NCBI RefSeq assembly: GCF_013414195.1 | Contig: NZ_JAATTV010000011.1 | Coordinates: 1-64,000, forward strand | Length of the DNA: 64,000 bases | Reading direction: 5' to 3' | Source of the DNA: Psychrobacter sp. BI730 | GTDB lineage: Bacteria > Pseudomonadota > Gammaproteobacteria > Pseudomonadales > Moraxellaceae | In this document: positions 1 through 7,742 of the stretch, piece after piece | How the letters are laid out: the number at the start of each line of letters is the position of its first letter | Numbering within the stretch: the first letter of the stretch is position 1 | Made by a program: the position numbers and the translations under genes | Notes under the pieces: model-generated | Told to the model about the DNA's origin: nothing | What the model saw: the letters and a program-made list of their open reading frames with translations, nothing else | Database searches by the model: none

Positions 1-81
1 TTGAGGCTGAACCAGTTGTTGAGGCTGAACCAGTTGTTGAGGCTGAACCAGTTGTTGAGGCTGAACCAGTTGTTGAGGCTG
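1..81 (+). repeat. 18-bp in-frame tandem repeat (EAEPVV)
   Basis: Four exact 18-bp copies (1-18, 19-36, 37-54, 55-72) plus a half copy (73-81) continue off the left edge. The unit length is a multiple of three, so gain or loss of copies would change linker length without breaking the frame. The copies are identical at DNA level, which suggests recent expansion or homogenisation. Confidence 0.95.
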
Positions 82-557
82 GCGCAAATGATTCTCAATT
101 AACAGCCCACTCTGATGAAGATCCACGTACGTTGCTGCGTTGTCCACCTCAAGAACTGACAGGCGAGTGGAACCCAGAAAAGTGGGACTACTGGTTACAA
201 ACTGCTCGTGAAGGCGAGGTATTGGCACAAGATGAGCTAGCACTGGCACGACAAGGTACAATGACTGGTCAATGCAATGGCAAAGCCACGTTTTTGACCA
301 GTGTTGATAGTAAGCATTTGCAGGTCACTTTTCAGCAATTGGCAGCTAAGCTACAACAGCAATTTACGCAAGCTGACATTGACTTGAAAATTGATAGTAG
401 TATCATGCAGACCGAAGATAAAACCCCAGAGCGCCGACAGAAAAAACGTTTAGAGCAAGCGAAAACCGTTGCTGAAACGAAATTACTAAAAACACCAGTG
501 ATGCAGTATTTGACTGAACGCGGTGAAGGGAAAATGGGTAAAGTACAGCTGTATTGA
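1..557 (+). CDS. dnaX: DNA polymerase III subunit gamma/tau, C-terminal part (left-truncated by window)
   Basis: The reading frame is open from the left edge (first full codon at base 3), so the start lies outside the window. It begins in a Glu/Ala/Pro/Val repeat linker (EAEPVV units) and passes into a compact C-terminal domain of about 145 residues. That domain has the layout of tau domain V, which in known DnaX binds the alpha polymerase subunit: a Trp-containing start (EKWDYWL), a central segment resembling SxxxxLxxxxxxLA, then TPxxR and a charged helix ending in an EGK...VQ tail. The acidic/proline linker is typical of DnaX between the clamp-loader part and domains IV-V. The assignment rests on this pattern only, since the ATPase domain is off-window. 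Other proteins with acidic linkers cannot be excluded. A LysR gene follows 233 bp downstream on the same strand. Confidence 0.68.
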   Translation, partial: EAEPVVEAEPVVEAEPVVEAEPVVEAGANDSQLTAHSDEDPRTLLRCPPQELTGEWNPEKWDYWLQTAREGEVLAQDELALARQGTMTGQCNGKATFLTSVDSKHLQVTFQQLAAKLQQQFTQADIDLKIDSSIMQTEDKTPERRQKKRLEQAKTVAETKLLKTPVMQYLTERGEGKMGKVQLY

Positions 558-790
558 AACTTTAGAGCAGTGATTGGTCAAAGTATTTGAAAGTATATTT
601 ATATATTGAACGTAGTTTTATATTAAATATCAAGGTGATAGCGATATACCATCTTGATATTTTTGTTTTTATTACGGGTCAAAATATATTTATCAAACAA
701 GAGAGAACCATTTGATAACGATAAGATGAATGTAAAGTCGTTATAATGGTTAAGTTATATTAAAAACTGAAATGACGTTTAGGTGAGAAT

Positions 791-1690
791 ATGTTGGATA
801 ATTTACGCGGTATGGCTGTGTTCGCCAGTGTGGTCGGACATGGCTCTTTTAGTGGCTCAGCACGTGAGCTAGGTATTACAACCAGTGCAGTCAGTCAGCA
901 AATTCGTTCATTAGAGAACGAGCTTGGCGTGGTATTGCTACATCGCTCAACTCGTAAGCTAAGCTTAACAGAAGCTGGTGAGAGCTTTTATGAAGCGGCA
1001 AAAGACGTCGTCAGTGCAGCGGAGCAAGGGCGTATCAAAGTTAATCAATTGCGTGATGAGCTAGCAGGTAGCTTGCGTGTATCGACCACGCCTGAGCTTG
1101 GTGTTAATCACATATTGCCAGCACTCTCTACTTGGATGGCGGCACATGATGATCTTAGCGTCACCTATCTAGCAGACAATCATTATATTGATATGATTGA
1201 TGAGCGTATAGATATTGCTATTCGCATGAGTCCATCGATTAATGACTCTAGTCTGAGCAGTCATCCATTGACTGATGTGCGCCAATTATTGGTTGCCTCA
1301 CCTCAGTATTTGCGTCAGCACAGTAAACTAAATACGCCTAAAGACTTGGCTGAGCATCAATTAATCTGTATTGAAATCATGAAAGATGCCAATCAGATCG
1401 ATATGATTCAGACTGAAACTGGCAAAAAAACGCGTGTCAAAATGAACTCGCGTATCTATACCAATAACGTGTTTATGGCAACGACGTTGGCTAAAGAAGG
1501 TCACGGGTTGGTTAGAATGTTAGAAATGGACGTCAAAAAAGAGCTTGAGAGTGGTGAGCTGGTAGAAGTGTTGACTGGCTATCAATTACCAAGCTTTGTG
1601 CTATATGCGGTCACTTTAAATCGTGACCAACAGCCAGCTAAAATTACTCGTTGTCTAGAAGTATTGAAAAAGTACTTCCATGCAAATTAA
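791..1690 (+). CDS. LysR-family transcriptional regulator (CrgA-like)
   Basis: A 299-residue protein with the standard LysR layout. An N-terminal winged HTH spans residues 1-60 (FSGSARELGITTSAVSQQI recognition helix, then LHRSTRKLSLTEAG). A linker helix follows, then a periplasmic-binding-protein-like effector domain from about residue 92 (LRVSTTPELG). The DERIDIAIRM segment is typical of the CrgA/DsdC-like subgroup. An AGGTGAG ribosome site lies just upstream of the ATG. No divergently transcribed target gene is adjacent: the upstream neighbour is the 3' end of dnaX on the same strand and the downstream one is convergent argD. Its target therefore cannot be read from context. Confidence 0.9.
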   Translation: MLDNLRGMAVFASVVGHGSFSGSARELGITTSAVSQQIRSLENELGVVLLHRSTRKLSLTEAGESFYEAAKDVVSAAEQGRIKVNQLRDELAGSLRVSTTPELGVNHILPALSTWMAAHDDLSVTYLADNHYIDMIDERIDIAIRMSPSINDSSLSSHPLTDVRQLLVASPQYLRQHSKLNTPKDLAEHQLICIEIMKDANQIDMIQTETGKKTRVKMNSRIYTNNVFMATTLAKEGHGLVRMLEMDVKKELESGELVEVLTGYQLPSFVLYAVTLNRDQQPAKITRCLEVLKKYFHAN

Positions 1691-1722
1691 GTGTTGTTCT
1701 CACTACGCACGAAACGTTTTTA

Positions 1723-1750
1723 GTTAGCAGTTAGCAGTTAGCAGTTAGCA
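1723..1750 (+). repeat. 7-bp tandem repeat GTTAGCA x4
   Basis: Four perfect head-to-tail copies of GTTAGCA lie between the LysR stop codon and the terminator hairpin. The tract is non-coding and possibly slippage-prone. Confidence 0.9.
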
Positions 1751-1789
1751 AAAAGCCTATAGATAATGAATCATCTATAGGCTTTTTTG
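1750..1789. terminator. Bidirectional intrinsic terminator (LysR / argD)
   Basis: The stem AAAGCCTATAGAT / ATCTATAGGCTTT has a short loop, is flanked by A-tract and T-tract, and sits between two convergent genes. It can serve both strands. Confidence 0.9.
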
Positions 1790-1817
1790 TTGTCTATTAT
1801 TAACGTTAAAGCATGCT

Positions 1818-2999
1818 TTAAAATGATGGCTTTAATAAATTAATTAAACGCTCAATAACTTGTGTGCTTTCATCACGGCTCATGTTAAGTGGTGGCAGCA
1901 AACGTACAACATGACCACCCGTCACATTAATGATCAGCTTTTGCTCATCACGGGCACGATCTACCAGTTGGTTACAATCCATATCTTCAGGTAGCGCGAT
2001 ACCAATCATCATACCTGCACCGCGACTACTAACGCCATGTTGGCCAAATGTATCAACGATACTTTCTCTAATGAATAAACCCTCAGTCACTGCGTTTTCC
2101 ATGATATTACTATTTGCTAGCACGTCATATACGCTATGTACCACACGGCTGGCCAATGGTGTGCCACCATAAGTAGAGCCATGACTACCAGCACCAAACA
2201 AACCATTGGCACGGCCACGTACCATGCACGCACCAACTGGGAAACCATTACCTAGACCTTTGGCTGTCGTCAACACATCAGGGCGAGCATTGCTATGTTG
2301 ATAAGCAAAATATCTACCCGTACGGCCATTACCTGTTTGCACTTCATCCAGCATAAATAGCCAGTTATGAGCGTCACATTCTGCTTGCAAATCTTCAAGA
2401 TAAGTGAAGCCATTGGCAGCAGTGTTTAGGCCACCTTCGCCTTGGATCGGCTCTACAAAGATAGCGCAGATATCATCATGTTCTTGAGCAGCTTGTTTGA
2501 CAGCTTCGATATCGCCAAATGGCACACGAATAAAGTCCTCATCTAGTGTATAAAACCCTTCTCGCGCTTTTGGATTTGCAGTAGCTGACAAAGATAATAA
2601 CGTACGACCATGGAACGATTGCTCCATTACGATAACTTTTGGACGTTTAAAGCCTTGTTTGTACGCGTATAAACGTGCCAGTTTCAATGCAGCTTCATTG
2701 GCCTCGGCGCCGCTATTGGCAAAAAACACACTGTCCATTTGGGCTGCGGTACATAGTATCTCTCCAGCACGCTCTTGCCAGTCAATGCCGAACAAGTTGC
2801 TTGTATGAATTAACGTACCTGCTTGCTGCTGAATCGCGTCAGTGACTTGTGGATGACAGTGTCCTAAGCCGCATACCGCAATACCAGTCAAGGCATCTAA
2901 GTAAGGCGTGTCATCTTTGGTATAGAGCCAACTGCCTGCACCGCGTGTAAAGCTGATTGGTTGACGATTATAAGTGGGCATCAGGTAAGTAGCAGACAT
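1818..2999 (-). CDS. argD: Acetylornithine/succinylornithine aminotransferase
   Basis: Class-III PLP aminotransferase of arginine biosynthesis, converting N-acetylglutamate 5-semialdehyde to N2-acetylornithine with glutamate as amino donor; cytosolic. Family marks: PLP-phosphate-binding region HTSNLFG...NSGAEANEAALKLAR; FHGRT; the Asp/Gln motif DEVQTGNGRTG; the Schiff-base Lys in TTAKGLGNGFPVGA; and GSHGSTYGGTPLA. The frame is open further upstream (to 3104), but the start at MSATYLMPTYNR is preferred. It has AAGGA eight bases upstream, gives 393 residues as usual for ArgD, and avoids running into yacG. AstC or other class-III transaminases are possible, but ArgD is the default without an ast cluster. 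Confidence 0.88.
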   Translation of the reverse strand: MSATYLMPTYNRQPISFTRGAGSWLYTKDDTPYLDALTGIAVCGLGHCHPQVTDAIQQQAGTLIHTSNLFGIDWQERAGEILCTAAQMDSVFFANSGAEANEAALKLARLYAYKQGFKRPKVIVMEQSFHGRTLLSLSATANPKAREGFYTLDEDFIRVPFGDIEAVKQAAQEHDDICAIFVEPIQGEGGLNTAANGFTYLEDLQAECDAHNWLFMLDEVQTGNGRTGRYFAYQHSNARPDVLTTAKGLGNGFPVGACMVRGRANGLFGAGSHGSTYGGTPLASRVVHSVYDVLANSNIMENAVTEGLFIRESIVDTFGQHGVSSRGAGMMIGIALPEDMDCNQLVDRARDEQKLIINVTGGHVVRLLPPLNMSRDESTQVIERLINLLKPSF

Positions 3000-3039
3000 G
3001 TAAAGCATCCTTGATATAATAATTGAGTAAAAGTGTGGG

Positions 3040-3231
3040 TTATAGCTCGTCAGAAAAAGGCGTGGTTTCTGCAGGTAAGGTGTAGTCTTCGTTTGCCCAA
3101 GCACCTAAGTCGATCAGCTTGCAGCGACTGCTACAAAACGGCTTGTATTTATTGTCTTGCCAGGCCGTCTGAGTGCTGCAACGTGGACAAGGGTAGGTCT
3201 TTGGAGGCGTGTTTGCAGTAGAGTCAGTCAT
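3040..3231 (-). CDS. yacG: DNA gyrase inhibitor YacG (small zinc protein)
   Basis: A 63-residue protein with the YacG zinc knuckle: CPRC near residues 15-18, then CSSRC near 33-37. The [10 protein letters not shown] segment that follows is characteristic. In E. coli YacG binds one Zn2+ and the GyrB C-terminal domain and inhibits gyrase. The gene lies 40 bp upstream of argD on the same strand, probably co-transcribed. In many gammaproteobacteria yacG is instead next to coaE/zapD, so this linkage is local. Confidence 0.9.
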   Translation of the reverse strand: MTDSTANTPPKTYPCPRCSTQTAWQDNKYKPFCSSRCKLIDLGAWANEDYTLPAETTPFSDEL

Positions 3232-3420
3232 AAGAAAAGAGCAATGTCCTAAATGTTATTAGTATTGGTTGCATATGGCACGAGCAGAAAACGCATCCGT
3301 CATTTAAATTACGACGAAACGAGGCGTACTTGCTATCGCTGTATTACTATTCAATTGGATTGACTATATAATAGCATGGGGCCGAATAATGACAAAAGAC
3401 AAATGCTTTAAGGATAGTAG

Positions 3421-4095
3421 ATGACCGACAATATTGATCTCACGCATCAGCAAGAGCGTGCCTTTCAACCACAAAAACTGTCAGCACCGCGTGACTTTAT
3501 TATTCCAAATATCATCAATGACAATAAAGATGAAAAACCGTTGATGCTAGAGATTGGGGCAGGGAAGGGTAAGCATGCACTTAGCTTTGCCGCACAAAAT
3601 CCTGATAAGCATCTGATAGCCATTGAACGCACGCGTAATAAATTTGAAGCATTCTCAAAATTAGCCACTCTACAAAATCTATCAAACCTAGACGCGATTC
3701 ATGCGGATGCGATTGCATGGACAGTGCATGCAATCAAACCAAACAGCTTGGCTAAAATCTTCATTCTTTATCCCAATCCTGAACAGCACAATCCAAATCA
3801 GCAATGGCTGAACATGCCTTTTTTTGAGTTTCTCTTATCACGCTTGCAGGTGGGCGGAGAAGTGATATTAGTCACTAATATCGAATCCTATATGGACAAT
3901 GCAGAACACCAAGCAACCAAAGTGTGGTGTCTACCATCAACACGTTCTCGAGTACCAGCGACCAGTCAGCGCACTCATTTCGAAGTGAAATATCTTGCCC
4001 GACAAGAGGTGTGTTGGGAGCTAAGTATTCGTAAGCCAAAGTGGTATAAAACAAGATTCGATGATTGGCAGGTAAGTGCTATAAGCGAAAAATAA
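3421..4095 (+). CDS. TrmB-like methyltransferase fold protein with degenerate catalytic motifs
   Basis: A 224-residue class-I SAM methyltransferase whose alignment landmarks are those of tRNA (guanine-N7-)-methyltransferase TrmB. SAM motif I is MLEIGAGKGKH (about residues 40-50), followed by AIERTRNKF, the HADA segment and a C-terminal THFEVKYLARQEVCWEL. The TrmB catalytic block, canonically PDPW followed by a K/R-rich stretch, reads YPNPEQHNPNQQW here. The TDxE block reads TNIES. The SAM pocket looks intact but the tRNA/G46 chemistry residues are changed. It is probably a divergent paralogue, not the working TrmB. An AAGGATAG ribosome site precedes the ATG. It is divergent from yacG. Confidence 0.72.
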   Translation: MTDNIDLTHQQERAFQPQKLSAPRDFIIPNIINDNKDEKPLMLEIGAGKGKHALSFAAQNPDKHLIAIERTRNKFEAFSKLATLQNLSNLDAIHADAIAWTVHAIKPNSLAKIFILYPNPEQHNPNQQWLNMPFFEFLLSRLQVGGEVILVTNIESYMDNAEHQATKVWCLPSTRSRVPATSQRTHFEVKYLARQEVCWELSIRKPKWYKTRFDDWQVSAISEK

Positions 4096-4127
4096 TAGCC
4101 TAAGCAAATAAAATTAAAACACTAAAT

Positions 4128-4148
4128 AGCCGTCACTAAAGGACGGCT
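4128..4148. terminator. Short hairpin between convergent genes
   Basis: The stem AGCCGTC/GACGGCT has a 7-nt loop and only weak A/T-rich flanks. It lies between the TrmB-like gene and the AarF-like gene, which converge. A weak terminator at best. Confidence 0.5.
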
Positions 4149-4163
4149 CAAAATTTACACATT

Positions 4164-5558
4164 TTATAAATAAGGTTTTACAAGGCTATTGGAGTTGGTA
4201 TGAGCATCTAGAACAGTTAAAAAGGTATATGCACCGATAAACTTGCGGCTAATAAACATAAATTCTTTTGGTGGTAGATTAAATTCAAAAGATTGCATTG
4301 CGCGTGTAGCCGTAGTAGATAGGCGTGAATGTAATTTACTGTTGGCCCAAATATAGCGATTCTGCTCATCCAAACATTCGCTAGGGATATTAATGTGTTT
4401 CTCAGGATCACTAAAAGGCTCGGTAGCCAGTAAAAATAACGAAGCAATATCTGAACGTACTTTATTGCTCATGCTATCGAAAAAGTCATATCCTTTCATA
4501 GCAATGCTCATTGCTTGCTGATCATGGCGATATCCCGCACGTAGTAGATCACGGGCAATCGTTAATAAGTTACCATCAAACTGACGAATTGCTCCAAAAT
4601 CTAGCAAAACCAATCTATCGATATCTTCTTCGTTGTCGCTCACACGCACTAGATAATTACCAAAGTTAGGATCGGTCTGCATCTCACCCCATACAAAAAT
4701 CTCTTGCATCATGATTTCTATGGCTGCTTGGCCAATGGCATTACGGCGTTCATGAGGTAATAATTGTAATGCTTCCGAGACCACAGTGATACCTGGCTCG
4801 TATGACATACATAGCAGACGCTTTTTAGAATAAGTGCGATTAATCTTAGGCACGATATAGCGAGGATCATCGATTAAACGCTCGTAAAAACGTTCTGTCG
4901 TAGCCGCTTCCGCTTCATAATCGACTTCGTGATGGAGTAGGTCAAGTATTTCCTCAAACCAAGCATCGAGTGCGCGTGTTTGAGGGACGATATTACTTAC
5001 TTTTAACAATCGTTTAAACAAGGCAAGATCAGAGTTGATAGCATCTGCCACACCCGGATACTGAATTTTTAATACAACTTGTTCGCCAGTGGCGAGTACG
5101 GTCGCACGGTGAACTTGAGCAAGAGAAGCGGTTCCGATGGGGACAGGATCAATGTCTAGCTCGTTTAGTTTGTTGCCCAGTAACTGGCGTAATGTTTGCT
5201 CAATCGTCGGCCAAGTCAATGTTGCTGTGTCGTCGTTAAGGGTTTGCAAAGCGCGTGTGATCTCTGGCGGCAGTATATGCTCACCATAAATCGCTAGCAT
5301 TTGACCAATCTTGACGACCGAACCTTTCAATTTACCTAGCTCTGATGCCAGATAATTTGCTTGAGTTTCCATAAACGCCTGATTGCGTGCAGTACGAGCT
5401 TCTTTATTTAAGAACATACCAGACACGCTATTACCCGCCCAACGACGACCAATATTCAAAGAAGTTTTTGCAATCGACATACGACGATCAAACCCTGAGG
5501 TTTTTAGGCTATCGATTGATTGCTTGTTGCTAAAAGGTTTAGACGTATCATTTGCCAT
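4164..5558 (-). CDS. AarF/ABC1/UbiB-family atypical kinase
   Basis: About 465 residues with the ABC1 (UbiB/COQ8-like) protein-kinase-like fold. The diagnostic KxGQ helix is seen as LKGSVVKIGQMLA near residues 81-93. An Ala-rich loop (PIGTASLAQVHRA) follows, then the ion-pair Lys in VVLKIQYPG, an EVDYEAEA region, the catalytic-loop-like QTDPNFGNYLV and the metal-binding LLDFGA. Members support ubiquinone biosynthesis or lipid homeostasis through ATPase activity. The protein lacks the two C-terminal membrane segments of true UbiB, so it belongs with the shorter AarF-type relatives. The start is uncertain: MANDTSK at 5558 is chosen, but an in-frame ATG four codons upstream (5570) is an alternative. 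GGATGA lies between the usual distances for the two. Confidence 0.85.
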   Translation of the reverse strand: MANDTSKPFSNKQSIDSLKTSGFDRRMSIAKTSLNIGRRWAGNSVSGMFLNKEARTARNQAFMETQANYLASELGKLKGSVVKIGQMLAIYGEHILPPEITRALQTLNDDTATLTWPTIEQTLRQLLGNKLNELDIDPVPIGTASLAQVHRATVLATGEQVVLKIQYPGVADAINSDLALFKRLLKVSNIVPQTRALDAWFEEILDLLHHEVDYEAEAATTERFYERLIDDPRYIVPKINRTYSKKRLLCMSYEPGITVVSEALQLLPHERRNAIGQAAIEIMMQEIFVWGEMQTDPNFGNYLVRVSDNEEDIDRLVLLDFGAIRQFDGNLLTIARDLLRAGYRHDQQAMSIAMKGYDFFDSMSNKVRSDIASLFLLATEPFSDPEKHINIPSECLDEQNRYIWANSKLHSRLSTTATRAMQSFEFNLPPKEFMFISRKFIGAYTFLTVLDAHTNSNSLVKPYL

Positions 5559-5570
5559 AAGTATAATCAT

Positions 5571-5967
5571 TCATCCAATTGGTATTGATTTGCGGGTTCG
5601 AAACCTACAATACAAGGGAGACGTGATGCACAGGTACAAAATTGTATCATATAAAGCGCGTTGGTTTTATGAGCCTGAGCTGGCCATTGATAGTTACTTT
5701 GTAAGCCAATATCTAGTGGTAACTATTGATAAATAGGTGCTTACTAATTTGAGTATGATTAATAAATAGTTAGCATTTTCTAGCAAGTTCACTTGTTATT
5801 AAAACTTAATACTAAAAAATAAGACCTAGCATGATGCTAGGTCAAATAGTGATGTAGAGCTATAAAATACAGAAATACTATTAATCAAACATATTGAGCG
5901 AAACCTTCGCATTATCTAAAATGTTGTCCAAGACGTTACTCAATATGTTTTTAGGATGCCTTAGCTG
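5571..5967. other. Intergenic region with two inverted repeats 3' of purD
   Basis: No credible gene. On the minus strand, just past the purD stop, lies a 12-bp perfect inverted repeat (AAACATATTGAG at 5887-5898 with CTCAATATGTTT at 5939-5950). A compact hairpin with a T tract (5823-5843) comes next, and after it AT-rich sequence up to the start of the AarF-like gene. Confidence 0.7.
5812..5843 (-). terminator. Intrinsic terminator of purD
   Basis: GACCTAGCA/TGCTAGGTC is a perfect 9-bp stem with a 3-nt loop. Read on the minus strand it is followed by TTATTTTTT. It lies about 125 nt past the purD stop. Confidence 0.8.
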
Positions 5968-7284
5968 CTAAGCATTTTCGCGAGTGATGGCATGGTGTCC
6001 AATATCACGGCGATACTGCGCACCATCGAAACTAATAGCAGCGGTTACTGCTAATGCGGCTTGCTGAGCATCAGAAATGCTATCTGCTAACGCAGTTACA
6101 CATAATACACGCCCGCCGTTTGTGACGACTTCTTTATCATTATCGTTAGAAAATGCCGTGCCAGCATGGAAAACTTTAACGGCTTCGTCGTTGTTAGGAT
6201 CTAGTTCTGGCAAGCCAGCAATCACATCACCTTTAGACGAAGTTTCAGGGTAGCCTTTTGATGCGACAACGATACCTAGAGCAGGGCGCGCATCCCATTT
6301 TGCTTCACTAGGTAATTGACCTGCCAAACCTTGTGCGACCAAATCGACCATTGATGACTGCAAACGCATTAAGATAGGCTGCGTTTCAGGATCACCAAAA
6401 CGGCAATTGAACTCGATGACATACGGGTCGCCTGCCTTATCAATCATAAGACCAGCATATAAGAACCCAGTATAAGGATGGCCTGCGTGTTTCATGGCAT
6501 CGACTACTGGTTGAATCACTTGCTGCATGACTTTGTTATGAACATCATTCGTAACAACTGGAGCAGGGGAGTAGGCACCCATGCCGCCAGTGTTTGGACC
6601 AGTATCACCTTCAAAAGCACGTTTGTGATCTTGGCTGGTTGCCATTGGCAAAATGTTATCACCATCAATCATGCAGATAAAGCTAGCTTCTTCACCCTGT
6701 AAGAACTGCTCGATAACCACTCGGCTGCCAGCATCACCAAACTTATTATCCGCTAACATATCGTCGATAGCTTCATGTGCTTGTTCGATCGTTTCAGCAA
6801 CGATAACGCCTTTACCTGCAGCAAGACCATCTGCTTTGATAACGATAGGCGCGCCTTGCTCATCGACATAGGCTTTTGCAGCGACTGCGTCGGTAAAACC
6901 TTGATAAGCAGCGGTTGGAATGTTGTTTTGTTCCATGAACTCTTTAGCAAAAGTTTTTGAGCCTTCTAACTGTGCACAGTATGCTGTTGGGCCCCATGCT
7001 TTGATACCTGCTTCACGACAAGCATCAACAATACCCGTAACCAAAGGCGCTTCTGGACCAACAATTACCATGTCGATATCATTATTTTGACAAAACGCGA
7101 TAACAGCACTATGCTCGCCTGCGTCAGCGTCGGTAGACTCTAGCGTAACGTTTTGGCATTTAGGCTCAAGGGCGGTGCCGGCATTGCCAGGAGCGATGTA
7201 GACATTTTTTACATTGTCATCTTTTGCACATTGCCATGCCAATGCGTGTTCGCGACCACCTGAGCCAACCACCAAAATATTCAT
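5968..7284 (-). CDS. purD: Phosphoribosylamine--glycine ligase (GAR synthetase)
   Basis: Second step of de novo purine synthesis: ATP-dependent ligation of glycine to 5-phosphoribosylamine. The N-domain begins MNILVVGSGGREHALAW. The ATP-grasp core includes APLVTGIVDACREAG, KADGLAAGKGV and EEASFI. The PurD signature (RFGDPETQ within EFNCRFGDPETQPIL) is complete. Length is about 438 residues, as usual for PurD. Two adjacent ATGs (7287 and 7284) are possible starts; AAGGG lies eight bases before the first. An ATG further upstream has no ribosome site and adds non-family residues. Monocistronic here, with its own terminator; no purH neighbour. Confidence 0.95.
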   Translation of the reverse strand: MNILVVGSGGREHALAWQCAKDDNVKNVYIAPGNAGTALEPKCQNVTLESTDADAGEHSAVIAFCQNNDIDMVIVGPEAPLVTGIVDACREAGIKAWGPTAYCAQLEGSKTFAKEFMEQNNIPTAAYQGFTDAVAAKAYVDEQGAPIVIKADGLAAGKGVIVAETIEQAHEAIDDMLADNKFGDAGSRVVIEQFLQGEEASFICMIDGDNILPMATSQDHKRAFEGDTGPNTGGMGAYSPAPVVTNDVHNKVMQQVIQPVVDAMKHAGHPYTGFLYAGLMIDKAGDPYVIEFNCRFGDPETQPILMRLQSSMVDLVAQGLAGQLPSEAKWDARPALGIVVASKGYPETSSKGDVIAGLPELDPNNDEAVKVFHAGTAFSNDNDKEVVTNGGRVLCVTALADSISDAQQAALAVTAAISFDGAQYRRDIGHHAITRENA

Positions 7285-7305
7285 CATACCTTTTGCCCTT
7301 AGCAT

Positions 7306-7742
7306 TAAAGTTAATAGTGAGCGAGTCGTACGCTCTTAAATATGTTGGCATATTCTAACAAAAAAACGCCTTCAATTACCATGAGTATCCGCCTGCAAGC
7401 ACCGAATCATTCATATCGACGTCCAAAACCGCATTGTCTCATTAGTAAAGGTTATCGACACACCGCTGATTCATGAAATGATGTTGTACACTTTAGCTCG
7501 CGCCTTATGTGCGTTACACTTCACTATATTGGTAGTATTAAATTCTGATGGCTACATATTAATAAAAAATAAGAGCAAAAAAGGAGAAAAATTCTAACTG
7601 TTATAAAAATAAAATAAGTCGCGTGAATGGAAATACTGCACCGTTGCACCAATGATGAATATGCAGTAACAGTAGTCAATCTAAATCGATAAACTTAAAT
7701 AAATAAATGTTAAACCAAATCTATAAAAAAAGGACGCAGGAA
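7306..7742 (+). other. 437-bp intergenic region upstream of NAD-GDH
   Basis: This stretch lies between divergent purD and the NAD-glutamate dehydrogenase gene. No ORF or strong hairpin was recognised. It becomes A-rich towards the right end and presumably holds both promoters. Confidence 0.5.

Noticed and set aside
2997-3104. Longer N-terminus for argD
   Set aside because: It would overlap yacG and lacks a ribosome site; the 2999 start has AAGGA and fits the family.
5590-5610. GGTTCGAAACC resembles a tRNA T-arm
   Set aside because: The sequence upstream is the start of the AarF-like gene and no acceptor, D- or anticodon arm can be drawn.
5383-5736. 117-codon plus-strand ORF across the AarF-like gene start
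   Set aside because: It is mostly antisense to a clear gene, and the rest lies in AT-rich spacer without similarity.
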